Shown here one piece after another: positions 31,244-34,800 of a stretch of DNA of 34,800 bases (position 1 is the first letter of the stretch; the number at the start of each line of letters is the position of its first letter). Both the position numbers and the translations under genes were made by a program. The notes under the pieces were generated by a model. That model did not search any database and was not told where the DNA came from. It saw only the letters and a list, made by a program, of their open reading frames with translations. Source of the stretch: Syntrophorhabdus sp. PtaB.Bin184 (GTDB taxonomy: Bacteria > Desulfobacterota > Syntrophorhabdia > Syntrophorhabdales > Syntrophorhabdaceae); NCBI GenBank assembly GCA_002067555.1, contig MVQQ01000011.1, positions 1 through 34,800 on the forward strand, written 5' to 3'.

Positions 31244-31894
31244 TTGATAAGAAGGGTGTTGAGTCAAGAAAATCTCCCGAGACTCTGGTATCTCTACCAG
31301 AAGGTTGCCGGTTTCATCTTCGGAGGGAACGGTGCTAAGAAAGACATTGTACGGAATTTGTACGGGGGTGAGACAGAGCTACTGGAGATAGGATGTTCCG
31401 TAGGCCTCATCGCAGAACATTTTCTGAACATCGAGAACGTTCGATATACGGGAATAGATATAGACGGTAAAGCCATCGATGTGGCAAAAGAACGATTTGC
31501 CGGCAAAGACAATTTCCGTTTCTTTTGTGAGTCGATCAGTTCGTTCAAGAACAACAGTGACAGGCTGTTCGATGTTGTAATGATATTCGGGATGTTGCAT
31601 CATGTCGAAGACAGCGTGGCGCAGGAGTTGTTGCCGGATGTCGTGTCACTGCTGAGCGAGAGAGGAAGGGTTGTCATTTACGATCTCTTGGAGCCGGAAG
31701 AGAATGGAAGCCTGCTGGCAAAGATTATCGTCAAACACTTCGAACGAGGCAGGAATCTCAGGAAATCCTCGGATTTCAAGGAATTGATTCAAAAGAGCCT
31801 TCCGCTGGATCTCGTTCACTACAGGGTTATCCCGGTTACTACTTGCCTCGGATATCCCGTGGCGTCGTACTTCGTTGAGGCTGTCTTCACGTAG
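31244..31894 (+). CDS. class I SAM-dependent methyltransferase
   Basis: A 216-residue methyltransferase. Motif I is LLEIGCSVGLIAEHF (46-60), strand 2 is YTGIDIDGKAI, and motif IV is FDVVMIFGMLHHVEDS, followed by VVIYDLLEPEE. The start is TTG at 31244; GTG at 31256, four codons downstream, is also possible. Size and motif order resemble the 23129 gene. The 82-base gap after it contains no recognisable element. Confidence 0.82.
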   Translation: MIRRVLSQENLPRLWYLYQKVAGFIFGGNGAKKDIVRNLYGGETELLEIGCSVGLIAEHFLNIENVRYTGIDIDGKAIDVAKERFAGKDNFRFFCESISSFKNNSDRLFDVVMIFGMLHHVEDSVAQELLPDVVSLLSERGRVVIYDLLEPEENGSLLAKIIVKHFERGRNLRKSSDFKELIQKSLPLDLVHYRVIPVTTCLGYPVASYFVEAVFT

Positions 31895-31976
31895 CCTTCA
31901 TACATATTCTTGGTCCCCCCACCCGTTTCCACAAGGCATGTACCGGACGCAGTCCGTGGACCGATGGTAGGATAAT

Positions 31977-34580
31977 TTGAAGAAGAGTGGTGAATATCGA
32001 CTCCTCAAAGTGTTGCCTGTGGCAGCGTTCTTTGTGTACATCTTCTATCTGAGCTATTCCTTTCACGATCGAGATCACATGAATCTCGACTATGCTTTCT
32101 TCTATGACAACTTGTGGTACTTCCATGATCGTTTGAAACAAGGTTCATTCGCTCTGTGGAACCCTTTTAACATACTGGGCAAACAGGCAGTGTACGGAAA
32201 TGCCATCAGTGTGTCGATCTTCACCCCTCTGCTTCACTTCATCGGCGTTACGCTGAGCAGTTTTCATTTCATACATATCGCAGGAACGTTCTTGGCTCTG
32301 ACGTCGGTTTATGTCGCAGCCAGAGTGTTGGGTTACGACCGGTATTACTCCTTTCTTCCGATGATCGTGTTGTTGACGGGGGGATACCGCTATTATATCT
32401 CCTATGACCATCTGGCCACCTTCCTATTCCTGTATCCTATAGCCATAGCTGCACTGCTGCGCTTTATGTTGCACGACGATAACATCGTCAAATTAGACAG
32501 GTATCTGGCGGTCTCGCTCCTGTTGTCCTTGGCGTTCCTCGGATTGAGAGTTGAACTCCAGGTATACGCGTATGTTTTCATATTCATAGTCTTTGCCGTT
32601 TACGGACTCTATTCTCCCGTGGGAAGGTTGTCGCAGGGAAAGGCGTGGGTGAAATACGCACTGTTCTGTTCCGGTGTAATAATCACAGTTTTACTGGCAA
32701 ACGTTTTTCAACTCCCTCTGCTTGCGAATTCAATGAGGGAGAACTCCAGGATCTCCGGGGCCATAGGCTACCACATTCTGCTCGACAGAATGTACATTAG
32801 ATACTTGATCGTAAGTGTCATCAATCAGCCTTGTCTCGTTGCCTCGGTGGTGTTCTTCCTCATGTCCAGGAAGATCACTACCGACCGGTTCAGCGGGAGA
32901 ACGGTGTTCGTCGCTTCAATGATAGCCGGTTTGGCCTTCGTGTTGATACTAGCGTACAAGACCTCTATGGGCAGTCTCATGTCTGTCGCTTATAAAAGCA
33001 CAGGGGTCTGTGTGGTTATAGCGATGGTGTCATCTTCAATAAAAAGGAGCCTGAGCCCCGCAGTCGCCTTATTGTATTCAGCGGTGTCGTTCCTGGGTTT
33101 ATATGTGACCGACTATTCCGCTGAGCATTGGATCGTCAATCGCGACGCGCATAATTTCTTCATGAATCCTTTCCTGGCGGGATTCATGGTCCTTGGTTCG
33201 TTGAACCTGTATCTGAAAAGCCGCACCTGGTTGTTGATCGTGCTGGCGGCGTTTCATTTTGTTGGCGAGTCTGTTGTCTTTCTTTCATACTACCTCCTTG
33301 GGATCCCATGGTTGGCGAGCAGAGCGTCAATAATGGAGTTGCCTGTCCAGACAGTCATTATCATGGAGTCTTTCTTGTTCTGCGTGCGGATGGCCGGGAA
33401 TGCTCCCGATTTGTTAATGAATTTCAGAGTGTTCGCCCGCGCGACCAAAGGAAGGTCGGTCGCCGTCCTGTTGTCTATTAAAAGGAACACGGCGAGAATG
33501 GCCGGTTTCGCTTGTATTGTGATGGCGTTTCTCTTGATCAAACCGGTGTTGATACCTTTTGACGGTAACGCGCAGAAATATGTCAAGTGTTTTCCATTTT
33601 CCGAGAACCCGTCCTTTGTTATCAATGAATGGCAGAACGAAGCGGTTAGGGTTTCTCAGGAGATTCGCGGGTCAAGGACGGGGGTGAATCCTCTGAAGCG
33701 GGTCAGGATAGAGGATGACGTCTTGTCATTTGCCGTTGATAGGATGGCCTATCGTTATCTGCCAACATATTCGAAGGTGCTCAATACTGCTCCCATTTGG
33801 ACCTCGGAGTTTCCCGTTTCCTTTATGGAGATCATGAATGCGTCAAGCGCTGTACCGGATAGGATCAAGGGGTTCACTCTTCCTCACGCCGAGCTCAGTC
33901 CGTTGGTCCAGGGTTTCTTCTACAAGTATTGGACTGCGCGCGGAATGAAGGGTAAAGACTTCATGTCACTCAATACTTACCTGGACGACGTATTGATCTT
34001 GCCACACAAGAACGACGACATCGTTCTAAGGGAGATCATGGCAGAGGAAGGCTCACAGACAAACAGAGCCTTCGTCTCAGACAGGGTGGTTGTTCTTGGA
34101 AATCAAAGAGATGAATATGCGTATCTGAAGGACCACCTCGAGGCAGGTGGCAGGCTCCAGGAGTGGATCACAACGTCGGATCACGCATTCCGCGGCGATT
34201 TTGGGGAGGACATTCATAAGAATCTCCCGCTGCGATCAGAGACGATCTTTGAGGAGGATTCTCCCGAAAGGGTCGTAATACGGGCCAAGACCAACAAGGA
34301 GTCATTCCTTGCGCTGATGGACACCTTCAGTTCAGGGTGGAAGGCCCACGTTAATGGGGTTGAGGCCAGAGTGTACAGGGGGTACCTTGGCACGAGATTT
34401 GTTCATCTTCAGCCGGGAACAAGCACCGTTGTCTTCGAATACTCCCTCGCCGGGTTACGAACGTGCATGATAGCGTCTTTGTGTGTTTGGATACTGTTGA
34501 TAATACTAGGGATTGTACGTGTCGTGAGGGGAAGGCTGTCCAGGAGATGCGCCCGGCTTGCCGCAGAAGATGAGACTTGA
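31977..34580 (+). CDS. large polytopic YfhO-like (GT-C type) membrane protein, copy 2
   Basis: An 867-residue membrane protein with the same plan as the 23790 gene but low identity by eye. A first helix is at 11-28, then a loop with acidic NLDYAFFYDNLWYFHD (36-51) and LWNPFNILGKQ (60-70), the region where GT-C enzymes carry catalytic acids. Many hydrophobic helices follow to about residue 530. The final domain has ALMDTFSSGWKAHVNG, the YfhO-type ending, then VFEYSLAGLR and a last helix. The start TTG at 31977 follows TAGGAT. It is probably a second extracytoplasmic glycosyltransferase that uses a lipid-linked donor. Confidence 0.75.
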   Translation: MKKSGEYRLLKVLPVAAFFVYIFYLSYSFHDRDHMNLDYAFFYDNLWYFHDRLKQGSFALWNPFNILGKQAVYGNAISVSIFTPLLHFIGVTLSSFHFIHIAGTFLALTSVYVAARVLGYDRYYSFLPMIVLLTGGYRYYISYDHLATFLFLYPIAIAALLRFMLHDDNIVKLDRYLAVSLLLSLAFLGLRVELQVYAYVFIFIVFAVYGLYSPVGRLSQGKAWVKYALFCSGVIITVLLANVFQLPLLANSMRENSRISGAIGYHILLDRMYIRYLIVSVINQPCLVASVVFFLMSRKITTDRFSGRTVFVASMIAGLAFVLILAYKTSMGSLMSVAYKSTGVCVVIAMVSSSIKRSLSPAVALLYSAVSFLGLYVTDYSAEHWIVNRDAHNFFMNPFLAGFMVLGSLNLYLKSRTWLLIVLAAFHFVGESVVFLSYYLLGIPWLASRASIMELPVQTVIIMESFLFCVRMAGNAPDLLMNFRVFARATKGRSVAVLLSIKRNTARMAGFACIVMAFLLIKPVLIPFDGNAQKYVKCFPFSENPSFVINEWQNEAVRVSQEIRGSRTGVNPLKRVRIEDDVLSFAVDRMAYRYLPTYSKVLNTAPIWTSEFPVSFMEIMNASSAVPDRIKGFTLPHAELSPLVQGFFYKYWTARGMKGKDFMSLNTYLDDVLILPHKNDDIVLREIMAEEGSQTNRAFVSDRVVVLGNQRDEYAYLKDHLEAGGRLQEWITTSDHAFRGDFGEDIHKNLPLRSETIFEEDSPERVVIRAKTNKESFLALMDTFSSGWKAHVNGVEARVYRGYLGTRFVHLQPGTSTVVFEYSLAGLRTCMIASLCVWILLIILGIVRVVRGRLSRRCARLAAEDET

Positions 34581-34605
34581 GGCGAATTCCCGAGAAGGAG
34601 GTTCG

Positions 34606-34737
34606 ATGGTTGTACGGGTAAGAACAGGTGGGACGCTTTGGGGGGGGCAAGAATTGGAGATCCTGCATCGGCATGGCTCGACCGCGGCCCCGCGGGGGAA
34701 GGCCGGTGAATTGACGTGTTTGGGGAATCAACCATAG
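34606..34737 (+). CDS. doubtful 43-codon ORF after a strong ribosome binding site
   Basis: AAGGAGGT lies just before the ATG at 34606, so initiation is plausible, but the 43-residue product (MVVRVRTGGTLWGGQELEIL...) matches nothing I recognise. The frame crosses a run of eight Gs at 34640-34647. A one-base change in that run reads on only 20-30 codons, so a simple frameshift does not restore a long protein. It may be the start of a broken gene, a leader peptide or chance. Confidence 0.25.
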   Translation: MVVRVRTGGTLWGGQELEILHRHGSTAAPRGKAGELTCLGNQP

Positions 34738-34786
34738 GATATTGAACGCGCACTTCTGCTTGGAAGGGTTGAGCCATTGGGGGGGG
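34640..34786. repeat. two G8 homopolymer tracts
   Basis: Runs of eight consecutive Gs occur at 34640-34647 and 34779-34786, in the last 220 bases, separated by a GC-rich stretch containing the perfect palindrome CCCCGCGGGG. Nothing similar was noticed elsewhere in the window. They could be slippage-prone tracts, part of an unrecognised mobile or structured element, or assembly errors near a contig end. Confidence 0.6.
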
Positions 34787-34800
34787 TGACCGTCAAGGAT

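Noticed and set aside
34409..34777. 122-residue open frame on the minus strand at the right edge
   Set aside because: Overlaps the end of the YfhO-like gene, is proline/serine-rich low-complexity, and has no recognisable motif.

Overview
The window reads as one strand of a Gram-negative, probably Desulfobacterota/deltaproteobacterial, chromosome. The basis is the gene content: recN next to a short ArgA-type acetyltransferase, a PmbA/TldD protein, and a MarR_EPS regulator heading a polysaccharide locus. This placement is inference; there is no rRNA or other phylogenetic marker. Every supported gene is on the + strand. I saw no tRNA, rRNA, CRISPR, transposase or phage gene.

Region 1 (1-3760) is housekeeping: the 3' part of recN, an ATGA-overlapping N-acetyltransferase, and pmbA. 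Two repeat-rich gaps flank pmbA: a 31-bp tandem repeat ending in a small palindrome, and facing blocks of a TTTCAGG heptamer.

Region 2 (3630-14504) is a tightly packed cluster with a readable leader. It has a sigma70-like promoter (3632-3660), then an 11/12 match to the ops element that recruits RfaH-type antiterminators (3728-3739), then a first gene that fuses a MarR_EPS winged-helix regulator to a GmhB-type phosphatase. Next come a distant deoxyhypusine-synthase-like protein, a stand-alone nucleotidyltransferase, a fused nucleotidyltransferase-PfkB kinase (the reverse of HldE domain order), a GmhA-like isomerase, an SDR, a two-subunit transketolase, a HAD phosphatase, an APH-like kinase, a methyltransferase and a zinc dehydrogenase. 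Together these could form a self-contained route from pentose phosphates through sedoheptulose 7-phosphate to an activated, further modified heptose or related sugar. This pathway is inferred from family membership and gene order.

Region 3 (14544-34580) continues in the same direction with short gaps and is mildly more AT-rich. It encodes a GalE-like epimerase, a second SDR, a paralogous pair of NovU/TylC3-type C-methyltransferase-like proteins flanking a WbuC cupin, a Gfo/Idh/MocA oxidoreductase, six further class I SAM methyltransferases, a GtrB/DPM1-type GT2, a radical SAM/SPASM-like enzyme, a polytopic protein of unknown function, and two very large YfhO-like (GT-C type) membrane proteins. 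It looks like a sugar-tailoring and lipid-linked glycosyl-transfer module. No Wzx, Wzy, Wzz or initiating phosphoglycosyltransferase is visible, so those must lie beyond the window or elsewhere.

The last 220 bases hold only a doubtful 43-codon ORF and two G8 tracts. The strongest leads are the ops-like leader in front of a regulator-enzyme fusion, and the unusual heptose-type module with a damaged HxGH motif, a transketolase pair and a DHS-like protein.
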